Assembly (NCBI RefSeq): GCF_018802765.1
Contig: NZ_CP069163.1
Location: 3,110,311-3,174,310 of the forward strand
Reading direction: 5' to 3'
DNA from: Paludibacterium sp. B53371
GTDB lineage: Bacteria; Pseudomonadota; Gammaproteobacteria; Burkholderiales; Chromobacteriaceae
Length of the DNA stretch: 64,000 nucleotides
Shown in pieces: positions 1 through 9,798 of this stretch; position 1 is the first letter of the stretch, and each line of letters begins with the position of its first letter. The notes below the pieces were generated by a model. That model did no database searches. It saw nothing but the letters and a program-made list of their open reading frames with translations, and had not been told where the DNA came from. Both the position numbers and the translations under genes were made by a program.

Positions 1-2
1 CC

Positions 3-1178
3 ACCCTCGGCGGCGCACCGCGGGTCTTCGACACACGCTGCTTCCCCGAGCTGAACAGCGATCAGCAGGTCACCTCGATCCTGTGCATGGCCCGCGACAT
101 TACCGAGGCTAGCCAGGCAAAACGATTGCTGACCGAGGAAAATGCCGTTCTGGAGATGATTGCCGACAGCCGGCAAGTCAATCAGATCATGTACAGCATC
201 TGCCGCATGATCGAGTCGCAGCTGCCACGATGCATGGGCGCAATCATGACGCTGGATGAAGGGGGACACACGTTGTCACTGGCGGCCGGTCCATCGCTGC
301 CCCCCGCCTACGCCGAACAACTGGAAAAACTGCCCATCGGGCCGGAGGTCGCCGCCTGTGGCGCCGCGGCGTTCTGGAAACGCAGCATCATTGTCAATGA
401 TCTGACACAGAGCCCGCTGTGGGAGTCGCTGGGGCCTCTCGCCTGCCAGCTCGGACTTCGGGCCTGCTGGTCCACACCGATCTTTACCGCCGACCACCAA
501 TTGCTGGGCACACTCGCCATCTATTATCAGGAAGCGCGCAGCCCGTCTCCCGTCGAATTGCGACTGATTTATCGCTGTTCGCACATCGCCGCCATCGCCC
601 TGCAGCGCAACCTGCACGAAGCCCAGCTCTATCGGCTGGCCACCCAGGATGGTCTGACACAGTTATTCAACCGACGCCACTTTATTGATTCGGCGGAACG
701 CCACCTGAACCAGGCCAGACGCTACCAGCGCCCGGTCGCGGTCATGATGATGGATCTGGATCATTTCAAGGCGATCAATGACCATTACGGCCACGCCGTC
801 GGCGATCGGGTTCTGAGCGTCTTCAGCCGGCTATGCCTGCGCTCGCTACGCACCTCCGACATTGTCGGTCGTCTCGGCGGGGAAGAATTTGCGGCGCTGC
901 TGCCGGACACCACGCTGGAAGATGCCAGGATCATTGCCGAAAGACTGCGTCAGCACGTGGCCCAGGCCGAGCTGGCCCATGAGGGCCGGGCCATTCGCTT
1001 CCATGTCAGCATCGGCATTGCACTGATGAATGAACAGGATAATCTGGACAGCATGCTGGCCAGAGCCGACCGGCTGCTCTACCAGGCCAAGGCACTCGGA
1101 CGCAACCGGATCTGCATCCCGCAAGAGGCCGTCGACGGCAGCGACCAACAGGGGGAGCTGCCACTCGGACTGGCCTGA
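3..1178 (+). CDS. Diguanylate cyclase, PAS(end)-GAF-GGDEF, 5' truncated by window
   Basis: Makes cyclic di-GMP from two GTP. The frame is open to the window edge. Codons 3-110 read as the end of a PAS/PAC domain (a V-T-S-I-L stretch, then ARDITE), so the ATG at 87 is internal and the true start lies upstream of the window. After it come a GAF sensor domain (about residues 10-175 counted from ATG 87) and a GGDEF domain (about 185-345). The active-site loop is GGEEF, which is catalytically competent. An RxxD inhibitory I-site (RTSD) lies five residues before it, suggesting product feedback inhibition. No EAL domain follows. The stop is one base from the stop of the convergent downstream gene. 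What the GAF and PAS domains sense cannot be read from the sequence. Confidence 0.9.
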   Translation, partial: TLGGAPRVFDTRCFPELNSDQQVTSILCMARDITEASQAKRLLTEENAVLEMIADSRQVNQIMYSICRMIESQLPRCMGAIMTLDEGGHTLSLAAGPSLPPAYAEQLEKLPIGPEVAACGAAAFWKRSIIVNDLTQSPLWESLGPLACQLGLRACWSTPIFTADHQLLGTLAIYYQEARSPSPVELRLIYRCSHIAAIALQRNLHEAQLYRLATQDGLTQLFNRRHFIDSAERHLNQARRYQRPVAVMMMDLDHFKAINDHYGHAVGDRVLSVFSRLCLRSLRTSDIVGRLGGEEFAALLPDTTLEDARIIAERLRQHVAQAELAHEGRAIRFHVSIGIALMNEQDNLDSMLARADRLLYQAKALGRNRICIPQEAVDGSDQQGELPLGLA

Positions 1179-1179
1179 C

Positions 1180-2415
1180 TCAGCCCCCCTGGCCGATCTG
1201 AACCTGCGGCAGACTCTCGGCAAACTGCGCCACACTGACACCATCCAGACGATGCAGCAGCGGGTCCATCAGGCCGTCGAAGCTGCGCTCCAGCACATCC
1301 TCGCGCCGGCGATGCCCCCCCGGATAGACAAAGACCTGCACCAGGTCCGCCATGGTGATCGTCGCCAGCGCGCGCATCAGGACCCAGCGCCGATCACTGC
1401 CCTGCTGGACCCAGCCTCGCAAGGCCAGCTGATCCAGAATCCAGCCCAGCTCGTCATAACCCACCGGCACTTCGCGACGCAAGTCGGCAGGCGACAGCGC
1501 CAGACCCTGCTCATGCGCCCGCTGCAAGACCAGCAATAGCTGCAAGGCATCGAGCAGACGCCGGCGCGGATTAAGCCGACGACGCCAGGCCGCGCCCTGC
1601 CAGTAGGACAGGGCACAGGTGAACACGGCACCGATCAGCACCACCAGCCACATGCAATACACCCACAACAGGACAATCGGAATACTGGCAAAGGCGCCAT
1701 ACACCAGCTTGTAGGACGCAATCGAATCGATGTAGAAGCCGAAGCACAGCTTGGCCACCTCCAGCAACAGTGCTGTCAGCAGCGCGCCGCCATAGGCATG
1801 GTTGGCTGGGACATGGCGGTTGGGCACCACCCGATACAACAGCGACAGGGCCATGGTCGTCAGACCGATGGCACCGACCGACTGAATCAGATCGGCCAGC
1901 AACGGTGCAGAGTGTTTGAGATGCGAGGCACGCAGCAGGTTGTGCCACAGCAACAGGCCGCCGCCCAGCACCACTGGTCCCAGGGTCAGCATGCCCCAGT
2001 ACACCACGGTCTGCTGCAGCCAGTGCCGGGAACGCACGACCCCCCAGATAGCATTGAAAGTTCGCTCAATCGTTGCCATCAGCATCAGCGATGTCACCGC
2101 CAGCATCAGGATGCCCACAGCCGTCAGTTTTTCCGCATTATCGGCAAACTGACGCATGTAAACAGTCAGAATCTTGCCGGCGAATTCCGGCATCAAGGTC
2201 GTCAGCAACATCACCTTGAAGCGCGTACTGTAATCCGCAAACATCGGCAGCGCCGAAATCACGATCAGCGCAATGGTCAGCAGCGGCACCAGGGCCAGCA
2301 TGGTGGTAAAGGTCAGGCTGCCGGCCACCTGCATCAGGCGGTTGTCTCCCATGCGGCGCAGCAGAAAACGGCCGAAGCTGGCCCAGTGTGTTCTGGCGAG
2401 AGAATTCATTTTCAT
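1180..2415 (-). CDS. YihY/BrkB-family inner membrane protein
   Basis: Integral membrane protein of the YihY/UPF0761 (formerly 'RNase BN') family. The N-terminal 300 residues hold about six hydrophobic segments with typical family features (SLTFTTMLALVPL near residue 33, PNRHVPANHAYGGALLTA near 205). About 110 further residues form a soluble, helix-rich tail (LRREVPVGYDELGWILDQL) that short homologues lack. ATG 2415 is preceded by AAGGTG at good spacing, so I keep this start; a second ATG follows two codons later. Its function is unknown; the old RNase BN assignment was an error in the family's history. It ends convergently with the cyclase gene and is divergent from wrbA. Confidence 0.85.
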   Translation of the reverse strand: MKMNSLARTHWASFGRFLLRRMGDNRLMQVAGSLTFTTMLALVPLLTIALIVISALPMFADYSTRFKVMLLTTLMPEFAGKILTVYMRQFADNAEKLTAVGILMLAVTSLMLMATIERTFNAIWGVVRSRHWLQQTVVYWGMLTLGPVVLGGGLLLWHNLLRASHLKHSAPLLADLIQSVGAIGLTTMALSLLYRVVPNRHVPANHAYGGALLTALLLEVAKLCFGFYIDSIASYKLVYGAFASIPIVLLWVYCMWLVVLIGAVFTCALSYWQGAAWRRRLNPRRRLLDALQLLLVLQRAHEQGLALSPADLRREVPVGYDELGWILDQLALRGWVQQGSDRRWVLMRALATITMADLVQVFVYPGGHRRREDVLERSFDGLMDPLLHRLDGVSVAQFAESLPQVQIGQGG

Positions 2416-2544
2416 GCGCGCACCTTACTGATAAAGCCCTCTGTCAACAAGTCAGCATTTGTTAAGGGTCCTGTGAATCCGCGTATTTCCCGACAGAAAT
2501 CGCCTGTACGGCAAGCCCTTCATATTTTCTGAATGTCGTTGTGA

Positions 2545-3182
<638 letters not shown>

Positions 3183-3221
3183 CACTTTCGTACATTTGAG
3201 ATTGAACAGGCTTCATGGCAA

Positions 3222-3259
3222 CCCACCGGCACCGCAAGGCGGTCACGGCGGGATTTTTT
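3222..3259 (+). terminator. Rho-independent terminator after wrbA
   Basis: Stem CCCACCG-gc-ACCGC / GCGGT-ca-CGGCGGG with an AAG loop, followed after one A by TTTTTT (3254-3259). It ends the wrbA transcript just before the aguB ribosome site. Confidence 0.75.
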
Positions 3260-3279
3260 GCATTTTCCGGAGATGATCT

Positions 3280-4176
3280 ATGCGCACAATCACCGTTGCA
3301 GCCACCCAGATGGCGTGCACGCCCGACAGCTCGACTAACCTGGCCAATGCCGAGGCCATGGTCCGTCAGGCGGCGAGTCAAGGGGCTCAAATCATTCTGC
3401 TGCAAGAGTTGTTTGAGACTCTGTACTTCTGCATCGATCAGGAAGCACGCTACAACAATCTGGCACAACCGCTGCAAGGTCACAGCTGGCTGCCCCGCTT
3501 CCAGGCGCTGGCACGCGAACTGGACGTGGTATTGCCCGTCAGCTTCTTCGAGCGCGCCGGTCAGACCCAATTCAACTCGGTCGCCATCATCGATGCCGAC
3601 GGCAGCCTGCTCGGCGTGTACCGCAAAATGCACATCCCGGACGGCCCCGGCTACACCGAAAAATACTACTTCTCGCCGGGCGACACCGGCTTCCCGGTAT
3701 GGCAAACCCGCTACGCGCGCATCGGTCTGGGGGTCTGCTGGGACCAGTGGTTCCCGGAAACCGCGCGTGCCTTCGCCCTCGGCGGTGCTGAAATCCTGCT
3801 GTTCCCGACGGCCATCGGCACCGAGCCGCACGACAACAGCCTGCAATCGGCCGACCACTGGCAAATGGTGCAACGTGGCCACGCCGCGGCCAACCTGATC
3901 CCGGTCATCGCCTCCAACCGTATCGGCATGGAGCACGGCAAGTACTGGGCCAACACCTTCCATGGCCGTTCCTTCATTGCCGGTCCGGAAGGCGAACTGA
4001 TCGCTGAAGCCTCGGCCGACCAGCAGGAAATCCTGACCGCCTCGTTCGACCTGGCCGCCCTGGCTGCCAAGCGCCGCGCCTGGGGTGTATTCCGCGACCG
4101 TCGTCCGGAATACTACGGAGCCCTGACCACGCTGGATGGCAAGGACCCGGTCACCGGCAAGATCGGCCCGCGCTAA
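3280..4176 (+). CDS. aguB: N-carbamoylputrescine amidase
   Basis: Hydrolyses N-carbamoylputrescine to putrescine, CO2 and ammonia, the last step of the agmatine route from arginine. It is a nitrilase-superfamily protein of 298 aa, the usual AguB length. The catalytic triad is visible: Glu in LLQELFET (about residue 48), Lys in YRKMHIP (about 120) and Cys in GVCWDQWFPE (about 157). The segment LFETLYFC is typical of AguB rather than of other nitrilases. GGAG at 3269-3272 lies seven bases before the ATG. The partner agmatine deiminase (aguA) is not adjacent, so agmatine processing must be encoded elsewhere. Bounded by terminators on both sides, it is probably monocistronic. Confidence 0.93.
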   Translation: MRTITVAATQMACTPDSSTNLANAEAMVRQAASQGAQIILLQELFETLYFCIDQEARYNNLAQPLQGHSWLPRFQALARELDVVLPVSFFERAGQTQFNSVAIIDADGSLLGVYRKMHIPDGPGYTEKYYFSPGDTGFPVWQTRYARIGLGVCWDQWFPETARAFALGGAEILLFPTAIGTEPHDNSLQSADHWQMVQRGHAAANLIPVIASNRIGMEHGKYWANTFHGRSFIAGPEGELIAEASADQQEILTASFDLAALAAKRRAWGVFRDRRPEYYGALTTLDGKDPVTGKIGPR

Positions 4177-4200
4177 GCCACTCTCCGGTACCGATACGAT

Positions 4201-4227
4201 AAAACGCCCTGCTTGCAGGGCGTTTTT
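4201..4227. terminator. Bidirectional terminator between aguB and histidine kinase
   Basis: An 11-bp perfect stem AAAACGCCCTG / CAGGGCGTTTT with a CTTG loop. The A run on one side and T run on the other let it stop both convergent genes (stops at 4176 and 4235). Confidence 0.9.
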
Positions 4228-4234
4228 CATGGAC

Positions 4235-7057
4235 TCAGCTAGAAGACTGCCGGGCCAGCCACTGTCGTCCGTACAGCAGGGTCTGGGCGAGTGAGGCGCC
4301 GGCCTCGGCAAACAGATGGGCGACATCACCCTCCTCACTGCCGCGCAGCACTTTCTCCAGCGCCAGCGAACAGCGGCCGAAATCCTGCGCACCCAGCGTC
4401 CCCAGCGAACCACGCAGAGTATGCAGAATGCGTCCGGCATCCGGCAGCCGCCCCTGTTGCCACGCCTGCTGCGCCTCGTCGAATTGCGCCTCGGCACTGG
4501 CCAGTGTCTGACTGATCAGCCCATGCAAGGACTGGCGATACACCGGATTATCCTGTCCCACCGACAACAAGGTCTGCAGATCAAACACAGGTAAGGTCTG
4601 CGGCACTGGCGCAGAAGACAGGTCCTGCTGCGCGGCCAAAGGCAAATACCTGGCAAGACAGGTCAGCAGGTTACCGGCATGGATCGGTTTGGCCACGAAG
4701 TCGTTCATGCCGGCCGCACGGCAGGCTTGCTGTTCATCGGCCGTCACACCGGCACTCATGGCAATCACCGGCAGCGTCAGGCGCAGCAACTCGCGGATCT
4801 GGCGCGTCGCTGACAAACCGTCCAGCACCGGCATCTGCACATCCATCAGCACCAGATGAAAACGCGCGGCATCCTGCTGCAACAAGGCCAGCGCCTGCTG
4901 GCCGTGATCGGCCACCTCCAGCGTGGCACCGGCCTGCTCCAGCATGCCGCGCGCCACCAACTGGTTGAGCGGATTATCTTCGACCAACAACAGATGCCTG
5001 CCCAACAACGGGCGGGGTGCATCGCCCTGCACGGTCTCTGCCGCGACCCCCTGCAGGGCGTCGAGCAGACTGCCGCCCGTCACCGGTTTGATCAACACGG
5101 CATCGGCCAGCTGACCGAGCTCGCGCTGGCGCAGCGCTTCATGATCAAAGGCGCCGACCATCAGCATCAGTCGCGTCGGCACACCAGACAACAGTTGCCG
5201 TAAACGCTGGATGGCCGCCAGCGCATCCGGATCATCCTGGCGGGCATCGACCAGAACCAGTGCATAGGCAGGCCGGGCTACCCGACACTTGGCCATGGCC
5301 TCGGTCAGTGTGCCGGCGGCATCGACCTCGCCCCCCCAGGCGCGCAAGGTCTGGCAGAGATACTCGCGGCCGGTCGGATGCTCGTCCACCACCAGCATGC
5401 GCCCGGCAGGCATGGCAGAAACTGGCGCCCCGGACGAAGGCAGATGAAAAGGCAGGCTGACGCAAAATTCACTGCCCGCATCCGGCTGACTCCTGACCTC
5501 GATGTGCCCCCCCATCAGCCCGACCAGGCGCTTGCAAATCGCCAGCCCCAGCCCGGTGCCACCATAGCGTCGCGTGGTCGAGGCATCCCCCTGACTGAAT
5601 TCGGCGAACAGACGGGACTGCTGTGCCAGGCTCAAGCCGGTGCCGGTATCGCGCACCCGGAAAATCAGCCAGGCCTCATGCGGGGTTTTGCCCACCAGCC
5701 CGACGAAGAGCGAGACCTCTCCCCTTTCGGTGAACTTGATGGCATTGCCAGTCAGGTTGACCAGCACCTGCTGCAGTCGCAAGGCATCACCATGCAGCCA
5801 CAACGGCACCCCTGGCTCGATCCCGATGGCCAGATCCAGCGTCTTCGGTCCGGCATTGACCGTCATGATCGACGCCACCGCGCTGAGCACCTCTTCCAGG
5901 GCAAAGTCCTGTGGCGCCAGCTCCATGCGACCCGCCTCGATTTTGGAAAAATCCAGGATGTCATTGATGATGCCCAGCAACGATTCGCCTGAATTACGAA
6001 TCATCTCCAGATACTGCTTCTGTCCGGCATCAAGACGGGTATTGGCCAGCAGTTGAGTCATGCCGAGGATGGCATTGAGCGGTGTGCGGATCTCATGGCT
6101 CATATTGGCCACGAACTCGCTCTTGGCCTTGCTGGCCGTCTCGGCCAGCTCCTTGGCCAGCCGCATCAGTTCGCGGGTATTGCTCTGCTCGGAAATGTCG
6201 CGCGCAATGCACACCAGTCCCGGCCCGCCCTCCAGCGCCATCGGCGCAAACTTCAGCTCCAGCGGAAAGGTACTGCCATCGGCCTGGCGCCCCTGCCCTT
6301 CGAACGCCGAACCAGCCACCCCGGCAAACGACTCGGACAGATCGACCTGCTGCGAAAGATCCGGCCGATTCACCCGCGGAGAGGCCAGCAGCGTCAGAAA
6401 AGACTGCCCCAGCAGATCCTTGCCGAGCGTACCGAACATGCGTTCACCCGCCGCATTCAGGCTGAGGATACGACCGTCGCTGGACATGGTCAGCACGGCA
6501 TCGAGCAGATTGTTCAGCACTGCATTGAGACGGGTCTCGCTGCGCTGCAGACGGCGCAGCGCATCCTCTTCGGCCATGACCACCAGCTCACGGCTGGCCA
6601 GGGCGCCCAAGTCGCGCAGCACGGCCGCCTCCCCCTGACTCAGGGTGCGAGGGCGAGTATCGAGAAGACACAGGGTGCCAACCCGGAAGCCATGATGAGC
6701 GACAAGGGGACAACCTGCATAGAACCGGAGATGGGGAAAACCGCTGACCAGCGGGTTGTCGGCAAAACGCGGATCCCGGAAGGCATCCTCCACCACGAAG
6801 ACATCGTCCTGGAGGATGGCATGGCCACAAAAGGAAATGTCACGGGGGATCTGGCAGGTCTCTATCCCCTGCCTGGACTTGAACCACAGCCGGTCGCTGT
6901 CGACGAGTGAAACCAGCGCCATCTCCACCTGGAAATGCTGCTGTGCCAGACGGGTGATGCAATCGAAGCGCTCTTCCTGCGCGGTGTCCAGCAGGCTGAG
7001 GGCATGCAGCTCGATCAACCGCTCCGCATCATCGAAAGGAATATCCGGCGCTTGCAT
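4235..7057 (-). CDS. Hybrid sensor histidine kinase (GAF-PAS-HisKA-HATPase-REC-REC-HPt)
   Basis: Multi-step phosphorelay kinase of 940 aa. Domain order: GAF (about 20-150), PAS/PAC (about 170-290, ending ARDISEQ), HisKA with phospho-acceptor His in MSHEIRTPLNAILG (about 325), HATPase (about 425-540), first receiver (about 555-670; VVDE acid pair, LVDAR, LIKP), second receiver (about 690-805; LVEDN, LMDVQMPV, AKPI) and HPt with His in ILHTLRGSLG (about 890). No membrane segment is seen, so it probably senses in the cytoplasm. The frame stays open to a GTG at 7072, but ATG 7057 has AGGGAG four bases upstream and is the better start. No DNA-binding response regulator is adjacent, so the output partner is unknown. 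The order (GAF first, two receivers, own HPt) resembles BarA-type kinases without their membrane part. Confidence 0.9.
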   Translation of the reverse strand: MQAPDIPFDDAERLIELHALSLLDTAQEERFDCITRLAQQHFQVEMALVSLVDSDRLWFKSRQGIETCQIPRDISFCGHAILQDDVFVVEDAFRDPRFADNPLVSGFPHLRFYAGCPLVAHHGFRVGTLCLLDTRPRTLSQGEAAVLRDLGALASRELVVMAEEDALRRLQRSETRLNAVLNNLLDAVLTMSSDGRILSLNAAGERMFGTLGKDLLGQSFLTLLASPRVNRPDLSQQVDLSESFAGVAGSAFEGQGRQADGSTFPLELKFAPMALEGGPGLVCIARDISEQSNTRELMRLAKELAETASKAKSEFVANMSHEIRTPLNAILGMTQLLANTRLDAGQKQYLEMIRNSGESLLGIINDILDFSKIEAGRMELAPQDFALEEVLSAVASIMTVNAGPKTLDLAIGIEPGVPLWLHGDALRLQQVLVNLTGNAIKFTERGEVSLFVGLVGKTPHEAWLIFRVRDTGTGLSLAQQSRLFAEFSQGDASTTRRYGGTGLGLAICKRLVGLMGGHIEVRSQPDAGSEFCVSLPFHLPSSGAPVSAMPAGRMLVVDEHPTGREYLCQTLRAWGGEVDAAGTLTEAMAKCRVARPAYALVLVDARQDDPDALAAIQRLRQLLSGVPTRLMLMVGAFDHEALRQRELGQLADAVLIKPVTGGSLLDALQGVAAETVQGDAPRPLLGRHLLLVEDNPLNQLVARGMLEQAGATLEVADHGQQALALLQQDAARFHLVLMDVQMPVLDGLSATRQIRELLRLTLPVIAMSAGVTADEQQACRAAGMNDFVAKPIHAGNLLTCLARYLPLAAQQDLSSAPVPQTLPVFDLQTLLSVGQDNPVYRQSLHGLISQTLASAEAQFDEAQQAWQQGRLPDAGRILHTLRGSLGTLGAQDFGRCSLALEKVLRGSEEGDVAHLFAEAGASLAQTLLYGRQWLARQSSS

Positions 7058-7142
7058 GAGGCTCCCTGCCACGGCGCGACGCGGCCGGTACAGCCACGTC
7101 CTGAGCTCTCTTTATAGGCAGCGCCAGAGGCAATATCGAGCG

Positions 7143-7895
7143 TCAGGCCAGCTGTGCCGCCTGCAGAATGGCTTCGACCTGCTCGGTCGAGGTTTCTTCG
7201 CGCGCATACTCATCGGTGCCGGCAGCCCCCATGGCCAGACCGTCCTTGCGGTACTGCATGGCGCTGGCCAGCGGCAAGCGCGCCGAAGCATGGAATTCCC
7301 GGCAACCGGTCAGGCGCATCAGGCCGGCCACATTATCTGCCCGCACCCCGCTGCCCGGCATCACGATCAGGCGCTCGCCGGCGGCAATGCGCAGATCACG
7401 CAGCAGCTCGCCGCCCAGAAACGCCGTTGCCGCCTGCCCAGAGGTCAACAGGCGCCGACATCCGGTACTGATCACCTGCTCCAGTGCCTGCAGCGGATCA
7501 CGCGTCAGGTCAAAAGCACGGTGAAACGTCACCGGCAAAGGTGCCGCCAGCGCGACCAGCTCGGACACCAGGGGCACATCGACCTCGCCGTCGGCGGTCA
7601 GGGCGCCCAGCACGATGCCATCTACCCCAAGCCGCTTGCATTGCTCGATGTCACGCCGCATCACTTCGATTTCTGCCGCATCGTAGAGAAAATCCCCGCC
7701 ACGCGGGCGGATCATGACGTTCAGGCCGATCGTCAACTGCTCACGCGCCAGGGAAAGCGTACCGTAAGACGGCGTGGTCCCCCCTTCATTCAGGTTGTCG
7801 CACAACTCTACCCGCGATGCGCCCCCGGCCTGAGCGGCCAGGCAGGAATACAGCGATCCGGCACACACTTCCAGCACAATCGATTCAGCAGACAT
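7143..7895 (-). CDS. cutC: CutC-family protein
   Basis: TIM-barrel protein of 250 aa, the standard CutC length. Seen: LEVCAGSLYSCLAAQAGGA near the N-terminus, RVELCDNLNEGG-TTPS, MIRPRGGDFLY and the HRAFD segment, all hallmarks of the family. CutC was named for copper homeostasis in E. coli; the exact biochemical role remains disputed, so treat 'copper' as family history rather than proof. GGGAG precedes ATG 7895. It starts 14 bases after the ampG stop on the same strand, so the two are probably co-transcribed. Confidence 0.9.
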   Translation of the reverse strand: MSAESIVLEVCAGSLYSCLAAQAGGASRVELCDNLNEGGTTPSYGTLSLAREQLTIGLNVMIRPRGGDFLYDAAEIEVMRRDIEQCKRLGVDGIVLGALTADGEVDVPLVSELVALAAPLPVTFHRAFDLTRDPLQALEQVISTGCRRLLTSGQAATAFLGGELLRDLRIAAGERLIVMPGSGVRADNVAGLMRLTGCREFHASARLPLASAMQYRKDGLAMGAAGTDEYAREETSTEQVEAILQAAQLA

Positions 7896-7909
7896 CGTTC
7901 ACTCCCGAT

Positions 7910-9178
7910 TCAGTTGCTCTCCCGCCAGGGCGCGACGCGCGGCAGCATCAGCATGCCCGGCAGCGCCAGCAGAAAGCACAGCAGAAAAAACGGCATCCAG
8001 CCCGTTGCGTCGACCAGATAGCCGGTCGCCGCATTGGCCAGGGTGCGCGGCACAGCAGCCAGACTGGTAAACAGGGCAAACTGGGTGGCCGTATAGGCCG
8101 GATCGGTGCAACGGGCGATATAGGCCACAAAGGCCGCCGTACCGAGCCCGACCCCCAGCGCTTCAAAGCCGATCACGCCGGCCAGTTTCCAGAGCTCCGG
8201 AGAGCCGACATGGCTGAAGTGGCCGTACGAGGCCAGCAAGGCAAACCCCAGGATCGACAGCCACTGCACCACACCAAATACCCAGAGCGCGCGGTTGATG
8301 CCCAGCTTGAGCATCCACACCCCGCCGATCAGACCACCAATGACGCTCGGCCACAAGCCGGCATTCTTCGCCACCAATCCGATCTCCGACTTGCTGAAGC
8401 CCATGTCGAGATAGAAAGGTGTTGCCAGCGAGGTCGCCATGCTGTCGCCCAGCTTGTAGAGAAAAATGAACAGCAAGATGGTCAGCGCCGAACGCCAGCC
8501 GGCGCGATGGATAAACTCCTGAAACGGCTCGACGACCGCTGCACGCAGGGTTTTCGGCATACCGTGCACCAGCGCCGGCTCCTGAGCCCAGAAGGACAGG
8601 AACATGCCGGGCAACATGAACAGAGCCGTGATCCAGAACACACTCTGCCAGGGCAGGTGATCGGCCAGTACCAGGGCCAGCGAACCGGGAATCAGGCTGG
8701 CCAGCCGATAAGCATTGATGTGAATGGTATTGCCCAGTCCCAGCTCGCGATTGCTGAGAATTTCACGCCGGAAGGCATCCAGCACGATGTCCTGACTGGC
8801 AGAAAAGAACGACACGATCAGGGCCAGCGCCGCAATCGCCCACAGCTGTCCGTGCGGGTCAAAGAAGCCGAAAGCACCAATACTGGCCAGAAGCAGCAAC
8901 TGACTGAGCAGCATCCAGCCACGGCGGCGCCCCAGGAAAGGCGGTACAAAGCGATCCAGCAGCGGCGACCAGAGAAACTTCCAGGTAAACGGCAGCTGGA
9001 TCAGGGCAAACAGGCCGATGGCCTTCAGGTTGACGCCATCGCTGCGCAACCACGCCGGCACCAGATTGATCAGCACATACAGGGGCAAGCCGGAAGAAAA
9101 CCCGGTCAGCACGCAAGTCAGCATCGGGCGCGAAAAGATGTCGCGCCGCAAGCTGACGGTTTCAGTTTCGGAGTGCAC
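7910..9178 (-). CDS. ampG: AmpG-type muropeptide permease (MFS)
   Basis: Inner-membrane transporter importing anhydro-muropeptides for peptidoglycan recycling. About twelve hydrophobic segments; the N-terminal signature SGLPLYVLINLVPAWL and FTWKFLWSPLLDRF, then GRRRGWM, are diagnostic of AmpG. It is shorter (about 422 aa) than the E. coli protein (about 490), lacking the last two helices, as in many beta-proteobacteria. The frame opens at a TTG (9193), but GTG 9178 has AAGGA seven bases upstream and the family N-terminus aligns there, so I chose it. It starts shortly after the metW stop and may be read through from metX-metW. Confidence 0.85.
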   Translation of the reverse strand: MHSETETVSLRRDIFSRPMLTCVLTGFSSGLPLYVLINLVPAWLRSDGVNLKAIGLFALIQLPFTWKFLWSPLLDRFVPPFLGRRRGWMLLSQLLLLASIGAFGFFDPHGQLWAIAALALIVSFFSASQDIVLDAFRREILSNRELGLGNTIHINAYRLASLIPGSLALVLADHLPWQSVFWITALFMLPGMFLSFWAQEPALVHGMPKTLRAAVVEPFQEFIHRAGWRSALTILLFIFLYKLGDSMATSLATPFYLDMGFSKSEIGLVAKNAGLWPSVIGGLIGGVWMLKLGINRALWVFGVVQWLSILGFALLASYGHFSHVGSPELWKLAGVIGFEALGVGLGTAAFVAYIARCTDPAYTATQFALFTSLAAVPRTLANAATGYLVDATGWMPFFLLCFLLALPGMLMLPRVAPWRESN

Positions 9179-9198
9179 CAACACGTCCTTCAAACGGG

Positions 9199-9798
9199 CT
9201 ACAAGCCTATGCGATAGAACGCCAGACTGCCCAACAGGTTAGGAAGAAAACGGACACGTCGCTGGCCATCCATGACCACCCGCTCCAGAATGCGGATCTG
9301 GTGCTTGGCACAGAGGCTCTCGAAATCGCCCAGCATGCACCAGTGAATGTTCGGCGTGTCATACCACTGAAACGGGATGGTATCAGACACCGGCATATGT
9401 CCCATGAAGATCTGCCAGCGGTTCTGCCAATAACCGAAGTTGGGAAAGGTCACGATCGCCTCGCGCCCGACCCGCAGCATTTCACACAAAATCTCTTCGG
9501 TATGATGCATGGCCTGGATGGTCTGCGACAGGATCACCAGATCGAAACTGCCATCGGCAAAATCTGCCAGACCGGTCTCCAGATCACCCTGCATGGCGGA
9601 TACCCCGGCCGAGACGCAGCGCACCACATTTTCGACATCAATTTCCACTCCATAGCCACGCACCTGCTTGTGCTGTTGCAGCCAGGACAACAAGGCCCCG
9701 TCTCCGCACCCCAGATCCAGCACCCGCGCACCGGGCCGCACCCAGTCGGCGATCAGTTGCAAATCAGGACGCAAGGTTTCATTCCCGCTCATCTTCAT
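9199..9798 (-). CDS. metW: Methionine biosynthesis protein MetW
   Basis: Small SAM-dependent methyltransferase-fold protein (199 aa) encoded with MetX in proteobacteria that use acetylated homoserine. The SAM-binding motif I is clear ([16 protein letters not shown], residues 20-35), followed by GVEID and the conserved [14 protein letters not shown]. In other organisms MetW binds MetX and supports its activity; that partnership is inferred here from gene order. The ATG overlaps the metX stop as ATGA (9795-9798), so translation is coupled. Confidence 0.95.
   Translation of the reverse strand: MKMSGNETLRPDLQLIADWVRPGARVLDLGCGDGALLSWLQQHKQVRGYGVEIDVENVVRCVSAGVSAMQGDLETGLADFADGSFDLVILSQTIQAMHHTEEILCEMLRVGREAIVTFPNFGYWQNRWQIFMGHMPVSDTIPFQWYDTPNIHWCMLGDFESLCAKHQIRILERVVMDGQRRVRFLPNLLGSLAFYRIGL

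Noticed and set aside
5232-5465. Short minus-strand frames inside the hybrid kinase gene
   Set aside because: Arg/Pro/Ala-rich shadows of the kinase coding strand without start signals.
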